From positions 1 through 42,934 of the forward strand of contig JAJYRH010000020.1 of the NCBI GenBank assembly GCA_021794205.1: a stretch of 42,934 nt of DNA. The letters run 5' to 3'. Source of the stretch: a bacterium. GTDB taxonomy: Bacteria > Vulcanimicrobiota > Vulcanimicrobiia > Vulcanimicrobiales > Vulcanimicrobiaceae. The notes below the pieces were generated by a model. It had not been told where the DNA came from. It saw only the letters and a list, made by a program, of their open reading frames with translations, and searched no databases. Of the stretch, positions 1 to 8,017 are shown one piece after another (the first letter of the stretch is position 1; each line of letters opens with the position of its first letter). A program made the position numbers and the translations under genes.

Positions 1-147
1 TGTAACGCTTATCGGCCTCGACGAGCGCGAACCGGCAGCACGCGCCCCGGCGCTTCGTCAATGCTTTCGATCCGCGTTCGCGCACGTGATCATCGATCAG
101 CCCGTCCGCAAACGGGAGTTTGAGGATATTGCGACGCAACGCGTATA
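1..147. other. Window edge; possible partial gene, orientation unclear
   Basis: No gene can be called with confidence here. On the minus strand a frame is open from a TTG near 139 to the window edge, with fairly GC-rich third positions (about 70% by hand count). On the plus strand another frame stays open from base 2 to a TGA at 212-214, with lower third-position GC (about 60%) and a 67-base overlap with the protease gene at 148. The minus frame, which would lie downstream of the protease, is slightly more likely. No family is recognised in either translation. Confidence 0.25.
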
Positions 148-912
148 TTATTTAAGAACGTGTGTGAGAATGAGAATCCCGAGGAGGAGCAACGCCGCGT
201 TCCATCCAGTATGAGCGATCAGGGTTGCACCGAGCGAGCCATGGCGGTAGCGTAACCAGGTGACCCATGCCGCGAACGCATAGATGCTCCACGCTTCGAA
301 TCCATTGGCATGGTTTGCCAAAAACAGCAGTCCGCATAGAAAGGCACCCGCCGCGCTGAACCATGCTCGCAGTCGTGCCCCGCCAAATAGTTCGCCCACC
401 CTGCCCAAGCCTTGCTGTAGTCGCGTCTGCAACCAGACGCGAAAGACGATTTCCTCGCCAAACGGGGCGAACAAGGCTCCGGCGATATCCCGACGGTGAA
501 ACATGAGATTCGGAGCCAATTGGCGGATTGGCTCATTGGTGGGCAACGAAAGGAGTACGGCGACTAGTCCCAAAAACATAATAGCAATTGGAGCGAGCCC
601 GTATATCCACATAGCTCGTGTGTTCAGATCGCCGCGAAGGAGTTCGACAAAAAGCGCACGGTGCGGAAAAATTACAAACCATAGGCCAATAAAGTAAACG
701 ATCGCCTGGGTGACTATGATCGACAATCCCGAAGGCAGTAGATGCGTCTCGTCACCAACGAAAAAGAAGACTACGATGGCTACAAAAATTGCCGGTACGA
801 CAATGTCGAGCCGCGTAACATTCACAAATTCAATGAATCGCTGCTCGCAGCGTTCGTGCAGCGAGATTGTGGCTATCTCGTCAGGGTTTGGAAGGATCGT
901 GCTTTGTTCCAT
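148..912 (-). CDS. CPBP-family intramembrane metalloprotease
   Basis: A 254-residue integral membrane protein of the CPBP (CAAX protease and bacteriocin-processing, Abi) family. The three family motifs are visible: EEIVFR at residues 153-158 (EExxxR), NH at 200-201 in a later membrane segment, and HTGWN at 234-238 (HxxxN). These supply the catalytic glutamates and the metal or water ligands inside the bilayer. Several hydrophobic segments are apparent, including one at about 36-52. I start at the ATG at 912. The same frame stays open to 1290, but that extension reads as low-complexity Arg/Ser/Gly sequence and overlaps the next gene, so it is probably not coding. The substrate is unknown. Members process or protect against peptides in some bacteria, which is of interest beside an unrecognised upstream gene on the same strand. 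Confidence 0.85.
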   Translation of the reverse strand: MEQSTILPNPDEIATISLHERCEQRFIEFVNVTRLDIVVPAIFVAIVVFFFVGDETHLLPSGLSIIVTQAIVYFIGLWFVIFPHRALFVELLRGDLNTRAMWIYGLAPIAIMFLGLVAVLLSLPTNEPIRQLAPNLMFHRRDIAGALFAPFGEEIVFRVWLQTRLQQGLGRVGELFGGARLRAWFSAAGAFLCGLLFLANHANGFEAWSIYAFAAWVTWLRYRHGSLGATLIAHTGWNAALLLLGILILTHVLK

Positions 913-986
913 ATCGCTCGCTCGCAGCCGGGGTACGGGGAATGCATTGTGGCAACCCCGTGCCCCAACTAACTTTCGGCTGTTCG

Positions 987-1505
987 CTACGCCGTAGTGT
1001 CCACGATCGAACCGGCCGACTGCATGCCTGCGTATACCGCTTGAACCGCCCCTGAAAGGGCCGAAAGAACTCCATCCTTTTGGGCTGCAGTTACGAGATT
1101 TTGTGCAAACGCCTTCTCGGCAGGCGTGAGCGTCGACGACGCGGAATTTTGAGCCGAAGTGCTCCGAGCGCCCGATGCAGGATCGGTCATGTACTGTCCG
1201 AGCTCGTCGATCACCGAGTTTAAAAAATTGACAAATTGTTGCCCGCCACTCGCTAAGCTCGACATGAGCGCTGGCCCGTTCTGACTCCACAGGGCTTGCA
1301 ACCCTTGTATGGCCTTGCTAGTCGCGTAGCCTCCAAGAAATTCCACTCCTCCCTTAACGAAATCTTTGCCGTACTTGACAAACGGACTGTTGGCAAGTGC
1401 GCCCGGTTGGGGACCTTTGCTGGCACCGCCGTAGAGGTCGACCGGACGTTGGTGCATAGTAAGGCCCGTGAGGTCCATCGGCCCGCCGCCGTGGCCGTGC
1501 GCCAC
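987..1505 (-). CDS. Hypothetical protein, Gly-rich N-terminus, 5' end probably frameshifted
   Basis: The uninterrupted frame gives 172 residues from a GTG at 1505 with no good ribosome-binding site. It starts with an HGHGGG run. Residues from about 40 on form probable amphipathic helices, and the C-terminus is rich in Ala, Gly and Ser. There is no signal peptide, no clear membrane segment and no family I recognise. The frame remains open upstream to a TGA at about 1591. A much better start, an ATG at 1582 preceded by AAAGGA, lies one frame away and would join this frame if the C9 tract at 1528-1536 had one more base. The intact product would then be about 198 residues. It lies 74 bases upstream of the CPBP protease on the same strand, so the two may be cotranscribed. 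Confidence 0.6.
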   Translation of the reverse strand: MAHGHGGGPMDLTGLTMHQRPVDLYGGASKGPQPGALANSPFVKYGKDFVKGGVEFLGGYATSKAIQGLQALWSQNGPALMSSLASGGQQFVNFLNSVIDELGQYMTDPASGARSTSAQNSASSTLTPAEKAFAQNLVTAAQKDGVLSALSGAVQAVYAGMQSAGSIVDTTA

Positions 1506-1527
1506 GATCGTTACAATAGTCTTAAGT

Positions 1528-1536
1528 GGGGGGGGG
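1528..1536 (-). other. C9 homopolymer interrupting the 5' end of the hypothetical gene
   Basis: Nine consecutive G on the plus strand (C on the coding strand). From the ATG at 1582, which has AAAGGA five bases upstream, the frame runs through a Ser/Thr/Pro-rich peptide into this tract. It then meets a TAA at 1511-1513 after 23 codons. One extra C would continue in frame into the 172-residue protein starting at 1505. This is either a sequencing or assembly error or a slippage-prone switch. Confidence 0.6.
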
Positions 1537-1582
1537 TAGAGGTGCTCGTTGATGCTGGAGCGACGCTCGAAATTGACGACAT

Positions 1583-1937
1583 GTGAATCCTTTCAAGAAC
1601 AAGGTGTTTGATTTCTGAGTGCCCCCTGACTTCATGATCCATCAAGCCAGGGGCGCCCGCTGCCCGAGTGTGGCGCGAAGCGCGACGCCAAGCGGCCCGG
1701 CGTGAGAAGCCGGGGCACCCGTCCTCTTTACCAAAGCCGAACAGTTCTGGCTACGACATTAAACAGGTTTCCGCGGTAGGCGCTGCGGGTGCACAAACGC
1801 CGATTTGTGGCTGCTCCAAAGCAAGCAAGGCCGCGATAGGCCCGTCGCAGCGTTGCCCGCGCGCAAAACCGACCCGCGATTTATTCGGCGCATCCGCGCG
1901 CGCACCGACGATCCGTTCGGTTAGACGTTTTCCAACT
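1583..1937. other. Intergenic stretch with GC-rich inverted repeats, no gene supported
   Basis: About 355 bases between the hypothetical gene (minus) and the 3' end of the Sco1-type gene (minus). Two inverted repeats are visible. CCCCTGACTT (1623-1632) pairs with AAGCCAGGGG (1644-1653) with one mismatch, and CCCGGC (1694-1699) pairs with GCCGGG (1707-1712). Neither has a T-run on either side. The first could be part of the 5' leader of the hypothetical gene. A plus-strand open frame at 1668-1949 looks non-coding. No tRNA or riboswitch was recognised. Confidence 0.5.
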
Positions 1938-2507
1938 CTATCGCGCTAGCCCGCGCATATCGGCGGCGAGGTGGGCGACCGACATATCGTCGCCGCCGAC
2001 GATGCGAAGGTCCCCGCGCGGGCCGATAAAATAGACGAAGTCGCTGTGCCCGACGTCGTGGCGCGTCGCCTGCACGTCCACGCCGTAGGCTTTCCAGATG
2101 CGGCTCATTTGCGCGTGCGTTCCAGTGATGCCGACCGCGCGCACGCCGATGCGAGCGAAGAAAGCACGTAGCGCCGCCGGCGTATCGCGAGCGGGATCGA
2201 CGCTTGCGAAGAGGATCGCCACACGAGAACCGAGCCCGGATTTCGTTCGCGCCGCACCGAGGGTCGCAAGAGTCTGCGGGCAGATATCCTTACAGTGCGT
2301 AAACCCGAAGTAGAGCGCGACGACTCGCCCGCGCTCGCGACGCAGCGAGAACGGCTCGCCCTTTTGGTCGATTCCATCAACCGGCGGAGCCGACCGTATC
2401 GGTTGCAAGATCGTCCCATAGAGCCGCGGGGCGGCTTTCGAACATGCGACGAGCGCGAGCATCGCGGCGAACGCGGCGACGGGAACGACGAAACGACGAA
2501 GCGACAC
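1938..2507 (-). CDS. Sco1/SenC/PrrC-family thioredoxin-fold lipoprotein
   Basis: A 189-residue Sco-family protein. It begins with RR, a hydrophobic segment and a lipobox-like LVAC with Cys22, so it is probably a lipoprotein on the outer face of the inner membrane. The copper-binding and redox motif FTHCKDIC has Cys72 and Cys76, and the conserved third ligand is His154 in DVGHSDF. Family members deliver copper to the CuA site of cytochrome oxidase or act as thiol-disulfide oxidoreductases. The GTG start at 2507 is well supported by AGAAGGAG a few bases upstream; the frame is open to 2795 but that part overlaps the divergent gene. No oxidase genes are nearby. It diverges from the TPR/ATP-grasp gene across a 72-base interval. 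Confidence 0.9.
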   Translation of the reverse strand: MSLRRFVVPVAAFAAMLALVACSKAAPRLYGTILQPIRSAPPVDGIDQKGEPFSLRRERGRVVALYFGFTHCKDICPQTLATLGAARTKSGLGSRVAILFASVDPARDTPAALRAFFARIGVRAVGITGTHAQMSRIWKAYGVDVQATRHDVGHSDFVYFIGPRGDLRIVGGDDMSVAHLAADMRGLAR

Positions 2508-2579
2508 CTCCGCTCCTTCTCCCACGAGCGACGCGAGACCGCTCGCGAGCAAGAAAGCGCTCGCTCGGGGAGAGCGCGC

Positions 2580-3761
2580 GTGCCGAGGAATAGAGTCGTC
2601 GCCGTGAACGGGCGAAGAGCCGAGGTCGTCGCACTCGTGAACCGCGGGCATAGAATGCTCGCGGCCGATGACGCGCGCGCCGCACTCGAAGCCTACGAAA
2701 ACGCGCTCGCAATCGACCCCTTCGAGTTGCAGGCCCATCTCGGCCTCGCACGAGCCTATCGTCGGGTCGGCGATGAAGCGGCATCGGAACGCCATCGCCG
2801 CGACGCAATTACGCTCGCGCCGATTCGTTCGATCCCATTTCGCGGCGCGAATCCCCCGATTCGTATTCTCGCATTGCTGGCGAGCGCCGATGCAAACGTC
2901 GACCTCGAGCCACTCCTTCCCACCGACGTCTTCGCGATCACGTTAGCGTACGTCGACGCGCTCCCCGGCAATGCCGACCTGCCGCGACACGACGCGATCT
3001 TCAATGCTATCGGCGATGCGGATGCTGCGGCTTCCGCTCTCGCGCTCGCAGAACGCATCGTCGCCCGGAGCGACGAACCGGTGGTGAACCACCCGGCGGC
3101 GGTTTTGAAAACGCGCCGCGATCTAAACGCGGCCCGCCTACGCGGCCGCTCTTCGCTACGAGTACCGCGCATCGTACGGTGCGAGCGCGAACGGCTACGG
3201 GGAAGCCAGGCGAGTGCGCTCCTCGCTGCCGCCGGCATTTTTTATCCGCTTCTCGTTCGAGTGCCCGGCTTCCACAACGGGCGTTTTTTCCGCTACGTCG
3301 CCGATGCATCCGCGCTACCAGCGGCGATCGAGGAACTCCCGGGTGACGAAATCTACGCTCTGGAGTTCGTCGACACGCGCGACGGGCGAGGCCATTATCT
3401 CAAATATCGCGCGCTCTTTATCGGCAACGAGATCCTTCCCGTGCACGCGGCGCTCTCCACCGACTGGAAGGTCCATTTCGACGCCGCCGATTTGGCCTCG
3501 AGCCCGTTGGGGAGCGCCCTCGACCGCGACTACCGTCACCACCCGCGCGAGCGGATCGGCGAACGGGCCTATAGCGCGCTCGAGACGCTTCGAAAGGAGC
3601 TCGGTCTCGAGTACGGCGGGGTCGACTTCGGCATCGATGCCGGAGGGAATCTCGTCCTTTTCGAAGCGAACGCGACGATGCTCCCGGGCAAAGCGAGCGA
3701 GCGCGCCCGCCTGGCGGTCGTCACGCTTCTCCACGACCTGCTCGTTCCCAGGGCGCAATAA
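2580..3761 (+). CDS. TPR-repeat protein with ATP-grasp-like C-terminal domain
   Basis: About 393 residues. The N-terminal third contains tetratricopeptide-like helices, with LNRG/AxxAY-type spacing around residues 20-75 (for example ALEAYENALAIDPFELQAHL). The C-terminal half has an ATP-grasp-like pattern: a VHAALSTDWKVHF segment and, near the end, YGGVDFGIDAGG and LVLFEANATM, typical of the Mg-binding acid and Asn of the fold. The substrate is unknown; ligation of a carboxylate to an amine is the family's usual chemistry. I chose the GTG at 2580, preceded by GGGGAG. GTG codons at 2604 and 2637 and the ATG at 2655 are alternatives. The frame is open from 2295, but that part lies antisense to the Sco1 gene. 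It ends 64 bases before lipA. Confidence 0.75.
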   Translation: MPRNRVVAVNGRRAEVVALVNRGHRMLAADDARAALEAYENALAIDPFELQAHLGLARAYRRVGDEAASERHRRDAITLAPIRSIPFRGANPPIRILALLASADANVDLEPLLPTDVFAITLAYVDALPGNADLPRHDAIFNAIGDADAAASALALAERIVARSDEPVVNHPAAVLKTRRDLNAARLRGRSSLRVPRIVRCERERLRGSQASALLAAAGIFYPLLVRVPGFHNGRFFRYVADASALPAAIEELPGDEIYALEFVDTRDGRGHYLKYRALFIGNEILPVHAALSTDWKVHFDAADLASSPLGSALDRDYRHHPRERIGERAYSALETLRKELGLEYGGVDFGIDAGGNLVLFEANATMLPGKASERARLAVVTLLHDLLVPRAQ

Positions 3762-3784
3762 GCTCGCTCCATTAGGTTTAGGAT

Positions 3785-3802
3785 GCAGCCTTCCACGGCT
3801 GC
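3785..3802 (+). promoter_or_regulatory. Hairpin in the lipA upstream region
   Basis: GCAGCC (3785-3790) and GGCTGC (3797-3802) form a perfect 6-bp stem with a 6-base loop in the 64-base gap before lipA. There is no T-run after it, so an intrinsic terminator is not supported. It could be a leader structure or a chance palindrome. Confidence 0.3.
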
Positions 3803-3825
3803 GGGATGTTAGAATCTGCGACGTT

Positions 3826-4728
3826 ATGGCCATAGAGATCGACCTCACCGCGACGCCCCCTGAGGAGGTGCGCTACGCACGGAAGCCCGACTGGCTTCGC
3901 GTGAGCCTTCCCCATGGTGAGGATTACGAGCGCGTGAAGGCCAAGGTCTCCGGCCTCACGCTCAACACCGTTTGCAAGGAAGCCGCCTGCCCGAACCTCG
4001 CGGAGTGCTGGGGCGCCGGCACCGCCACGATTATGATCCTCGGCGACACCTGCACCCGCGGTTGCCGATTCTGCAACGTCAAGACCGGGAACCCCCGCGG
4101 GGTCGTGGATTGGCTCGAGCCGACGCGCGTCGCCGATGCGGTTCGCGACCTCGGATGGAAATATTTGGTGCTCACTGCGGTCGACCGGGACGACCTCGCC
4201 GACGGCGGAGCCTTGATTTTCGCGAATACCGTTCGCGCGATCCACGAACGCGTGCCGGGCGCGCGCGTCGAAATTCTCAGTGGAGACTATCGCGGCGACC
4301 TCACCGCTTTAGAGATCGTGCTCGATTCCCGCCCCGACGTCTTCGCCCACAACATCGAAACCGTGCGTCGCCTCACACCGCACGTGCGCGATAAACGCGC
4401 GAAGTACGATCAGTCGCTGGCGATCCTCCGACACGCGAAGGAGCGCGCCCCCGACCGCTTTACCAAAACCTCGCTCATGCTCGGCCTCGGCGAGCGCACC
4501 GAAGAGGTCGAAGCGGCGATGGACGACGCTCGCGCGGCGGGCGTCGACATCTTCACGATGGGCCAGTATCTCCAACCCGGTAAAAAACATCTCCCGGTCA
4601 CCGAATTCATCACCCCGCAGCGCTTCGCAGAACTCGGAGCGCTCGCCCGTTCGAAAGGATTCCATCAAGTCGTGAGCAGCCCACTCTCGCGGTCTTCCTA
4701 CCACGCAGAGCAGGCGTTCTCGGCGTGA
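3826..4728 (+). CDS. lipA: Lipoyl synthase
   Basis: A 300-residue radical-SAM enzyme that inserts two sulfurs into protein-bound octanoyl groups to make the lipoyl cofactor of 2-oxoacid dehydrogenases and the glycine cleavage system. Both iron-sulfur sites are complete. The auxiliary cluster motif is Cys50, Cys55 and Cys61 (CKEAACPNLAEC), and the radical-SAM motif is Cys76, Cys80 and Cys83 (CTRGCRFC). The C-terminal RSSYHA motif, whose Ser ligates the auxiliary cluster, is also present. The length is normal for the family. The ATG at 3826 is chosen because homology-like sequence starts just after it; the frame itself is open much further upstream inside the previous gene. The stop overlaps the start of the RND gene (GTGA). 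No lipB or lplA is seen in the window. Confidence 0.97.
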   Translation: MAIEIDLTATPPEEVRYARKPDWLRVSLPHGEDYERVKAKVSGLTLNTVCKEAACPNLAECWGAGTATIMILGDTCTRGCRFCNVKTGNPRGVVDWLEPTRVADAVRDLGWKYLVLTAVDRDDLADGGALIFANTVRAIHERVPGARVEILSGDYRGDLTALEIVLDSRPDVFAHNIETVRRLTPHVRDKRAKYDQSLAILRHAKERAPDRFTKTSLMLGLGERTEEVEAAMDDARAAGVDIFTMGQYLQPGKKHLPVTEFITPQRFAELGALARSKGFHQVVSSPLSRSSYHAEQAFSA

Positions 4729-7700
4729 CCAAGTTCTTTCTCAATCGTCCGATCTTCGCTACGGTCTTCGCGCTGATCATCACGATCGCCGGGCTCATTG
4801 CGATTCCGACCCTTCCGGTCGCACAGTACCCGCAGATCAACCCGCCGGTCGTCACGATCTCGGCGTTCTATCTCGGCGCCGATCCCAAGACGGTCGAATC
4901 CTCGGTCACCATTCCGCTGGAACAAGCGGTGAACGGCGTCCAGGGCCTCAATTACGTCTCTTCGGTGAGCGCGCAAGGGTCGTCGTCGATAACGTGCACC
5001 TTTCACCTCGGCACCAATCTCGACATCGCCGCCGCCGACGTACAGAACGCGATCCAGAGCGCATTCGGGCGCCTTCCCGGCACCGTGACGCAATCCGGCG
5101 TTACGGTCAGCAAAAATGCCGGATCGTTCGTCATGGGCATGTCGCTCATCTCGAACACGAAAAAATACGACACGCTTTTCCTTAGCAATTACGCCGCACT
5201 GAACATCGTCAACGATCTCAAGCGCATCCCCGGCGTCAGCAACGTCAATATTTTCGGCGAGCGTCTCTACGCGATGCGGATATGGCTCGATCCGCACGAA
5301 CTCGCCGCGCGCGGCCTCACCGTCACCGACGTGCTCTCGGCGATTCAGACGCAAAATGCGGCGGTCGCGGGCGGCAGTATCGGTTCCCCGCCGCAGCCGG
5401 CGAACCAACCCTACACCTACGTCGTGAGCGTTCAAGGGCGCCTCACGACCCCGCAGCAGTTCCGCGATATCATCCTGCGCTCCGATCCCAACGGCGGCAT
5501 CACCCGCCTCGGCGATGTCGCGCGCGTCGATCTCGGCGCCGAGGATTACAGCAGTTTCTTGCGCTTCGACGGGCACCAGAACGTCGTCGGTATGGGCGTC
5601 CAGCAGTATCCTTCGGCGAACGCCCTCACGGTCTCGAGCGCGGTGATCGCCGAGATGAACAAGCTGGAAAAGAAGTTTCCGTCCGGCGTCCACTACCAGG
5701 TCGCGTTCAGCTCCACGGCGTTCGTACAAGAGTCGATCAAAGACGTCTTGATCACGCTATTGATCTCGATCCTCCTCGTGATCGCCGTCATCTATCTCTT
5801 CTTACAGAACGGTCGCGCGACGCTCATACCCGCGATTACGATTCCGGTCGCCCTGATCGGCACGTTCGCGATCATGAAGATCTTCGGTTTCTCGATCAAT
5901 ACGATCACCTTGTTCGGCATCACGCTGGCGACCGGGCTCGTCGTCGACGACGCGATCGTCGTCATCGAGAACATCGAACGCATCGTGAAACTCCGCGGCA
6001 CGGGGGTGCTCGCGGGGGCGGCCGAAGCGATGGAGGAGATTCAAGGCGCGGTCGTCGCCTCGTCGCTCGTCCTCCTGGCGGTCTTCATTCCGGTCGCATT
6101 TTTCCCGGGAACGACCGGACAGATCTACAAACAATTCGCGCTGACGATCGTCGGATCGATCTCCATCTCGCTCTTCGCATCGCTGACGCTCGCGCCGCCG
6201 TTAGCGGTGAAATTCTTACACGTCGGCGACCGGCCGCCGCGTTTCGGTCTCTTCACCTGGTTCAACCGCCGCCTCGAACGTTTTCGCACGTCCTACGCCG
6301 CGACGTTGCCGCGCTTGATTACGGTGCGGGGCCGCGTATTGCTCGGCTTCGCGCTAACGTTGGTGCTCGTCGTCGTTCTCTTTAAGGCCATCCCCTCCGG
6401 GTTCATCCCCGACGAAGACCAAGGCTATATCATCTGCCTCATTCAAGCGCCCGAAGGCACCTCGCTCGCCGGCGAACACGCGGTCGCGGTACAGGTAGAG
6501 AAGTATCTGCTCTCGCAGCCGCAGGTAGAGCACGTCTTCAACATCGGTGGGTTTAGTTTCGGTGGTTCCACGCCCAACCGCGGTATTATGTTCGTGCGGC
6601 TCAAGCCGTGGGGGCAACGAAACGGCCCGTTCAATTCCGCCGGGTTCCTAGCGTTTAAATATTTCTATCATTTTTTGTCGTACGCGAAAGCCCAGGTTCT
6701 CGTCTTCAACCCGCCGGCGATCAGCGGCGTGGGAACCACCTCGGGCTTCCAATTCGAGCTCGAAAACAACGGAACGCTCAGCCTGCGACAGCTCGACGGC
6801 GTCGCGAAGAAAATCATCGCGGCGGCCGCAAAGGACCCGCGCCTCGCTCAGGTGAGAACGCAATTCGCAATTAACTCGCCGCAGCTCGACGCGACCGTCG
6901 ACCGCCAGAAGGCGATCTCGCTCGGGGTTCCGCTCGGCGATCTCTACGCGACGCTCGGCGTCATGCTCGGCGGCGCGTACGTGAACGATTTCACTTACCT
7001 CGATCAATCCTACCGCGTTTACGTCGAGGGCGACGAACCCTATCGCGACCGGATCGCTTCGTTGCAGAGCCTCTACACGCGCTCGGCGAGCGGCGGGATG
7101 ATTCCGCTTCCCGAACTCGTGAACGTCAAGCGCACGCTCTCGGCGCCGGTGATCGATCATTACAATCTCTATCGTAACATCGAGATCACCGGGCAGGCCG
7201 CAAGCGGGCACAGCTCGGGCGAAGCCATCACCGCGATGGAGCAAATCTTCAAACGCGTCGCCCCGCCCGGCGTCAGCTACGAGTGGAGCGGCATCTCGTT
7301 GGAAGAGATCCATGCGGGTTCGCAAACCATCGTGCTCTTCACGCTCGGCATCATCTTCGTCTTTCTGGTGCTCGCCGCACTCTACGAAAACTGGATCGAC
7401 CCGCTCATCGTCCTACTCGCCGTTCCGGCCGCGCTCTTTGGCGCCTTAGCTTTGATCGGCCTACGCAACTTCATCCCGTTCATGGGGATGGCGCAGAACG
7501 TCTACGTTCAAGTCGGCTACGTGATGCTCGTCGGGTTGGCGAGTAAGAACGCGATCCTGATCGTCGAGTTCGCCAACCAACAGCTCCGCGCCGGCGCCGA
7601 CATCACCACCGCGGCGTTCCGCGGCGCACAAACCCGTCTCCGCCCGATCCTCATGACCTCGATCGCCTTCATCCTCGGCGCGACCCCCCTCGTCTTTGCG

Positions 7701-7913
7701 ACCGGTGCCGGAAGCGCCGCGCGCCAGTCGATCGGGACCGTCGTCTTCGGCGGGATGCTCGTCTCGACGTTCCTCAACCTGCTCGTGACCCCGGTACTCT
7801 ACGTAGTGATCAAGAGCGCGGAGGAGCGTTTTTTCGGCCGTCCGTTCGTCGATATCCATGGCACCACGGCCGGGCTCGACCTCGGGAAAAATTCGACGCC
7901 CCCGCGGGGCTAA
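4725..7913 (+). CDS. HAE1/AcrB-type RND efflux transporter
   Basis: A 1062-residue inner-membrane resistance-nodulation-division transporter, the proton-driven pump component of tripartite drug and solute efflux systems. It begins with the typical FFLNRPIFATV helix. The proton-relay aspartates are Asp408 and Asp409 in GLVVDDAIVVIENIER (TM4), and the partner lysine is Lys941 in GLASKNAILIVEF (TM10). Two large periplasmic loops (about residues 35-335 and 560-870) are present, as expected for HAE1 members, which average about 1040 residues. The GTG start overlaps the lipA stop by four bases. No membrane-fusion adaptor and no TolC-like channel gene is adjacent, so partners must lie elsewhere or be supplied by the downstream envelope genes. 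The substrate is unknown. Confidence 0.96.
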   Translation: MTKFFLNRPIFATVFALIITIAGLIAIPTLPVAQYPQINPPVVTISAFYLGADPKTVESSVTIPLEQAVNGVQGLNYVSSVSAQGSSSITCTFHLGTNLDIAAADVQNAIQSAFGRLPGTVTQSGVTVSKNAGSFVMGMSLISNTKKYDTLFLSNYAALNIVNDLKRIPGVSNVNIFGERLYAMRIWLDPHELAARGLTVTDVLSAIQTQNAAVAGGSIGSPPQPANQPYTYVVSVQGRLTTPQQFRDIILRSDPNGGITRLGDVARVDLGAEDYSSFLRFDGHQNVVGMGVQQYPSANALTVSSAVIAEMNKLEKKFPSGVHYQVAFSSTAFVQESIKDVLITLLISILLVIAVIYLFLQNGRATLIPAITIPVALIGTFAIMKIFGFSINTITLFGITLATGLVVDDAIVVIENIERIVKLRGTGVLAGAAEAMEEIQGAVVASSLVLLAVFIPVAFFPGTTGQIYKQFALTIVGSISISLFASLTLAPPLAVKFLHVGDRPPRFGLFTWFNRRLERFRTSYAATLPRLITVRGRVLLGFALTLVLVVVLFKAIPSGFIPDEDQGYIICLIQAPEGTSLAGEHAVAVQVEKYLLSQPQVEHVFNIGGFSFGGSTPNRGIMFVRLKPWGQRNGPFNSAGFLAFKYFYHFLSYAKAQVLVFNPPAISGVGTTSGFQFELENNGTLSLRQLDGVAKKIIAAAAKDPRLAQVRTQFAINSPQLDATVDRQKAISLGVPLGDLYATLGVMLGGAYVNDFTYLDQSYRVYVEGDEPYRDRIASLQSLYTRSASGGMIPLPELVNVKRTLSAPVIDHYNLYRNIEITGQAASGHSSGEAITAMEQIFKRVAPPGVSYEWSGISLEEIHAGSQTIVLFTLGIIFVFLVLAALYENWIDPLIVLLAVPAALFGALALIGLRNFIPFMGMAQNVYVQVGYVMLVGLASKNAILIVEFANQQLRAGADITTAAFRGAQTRLRPILMTSIAFILGATPLVFATGAGSAARQSIGTVVFGGMLVSTFLNLLVTPVLYVVIKSAEERFFGRPFVDIHGTTAGLDLGKNSTPPRG

Positions 7914-8017
7914 GGCACTCTTCCACGCCAGGGAATGCGGGCCATTAAGAGCAACTTAACCCTCCAACCGGGGGACGCTTTTCCGTTTTCCGCCGGCCTC
8001 CCGATTTGGAGATGCGA

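Noticed and set aside
913..1290. Upstream extension of the CPBP protease frame
   Set aside because: The extra 126 residues are low-complexity, overlap the next gene's coding end, and precede the normal family N-terminus.
1623..1653. Possible terminator hairpin
   Set aside because: The stem is good, but there is no T-run on either side.
1668..1949. 93-codon plus-strand open frame
   Set aside because: No ribosome-binding site, composition unlike neighbouring genes, and it runs into the Sco1 gene 3' end.
4698..5729. Long minus-strand open frame inside the RND gene
   Set aside because: Arg/Asp-rich antisense shadow of a confident plus-strand gene; such shadows are common at this GC content.
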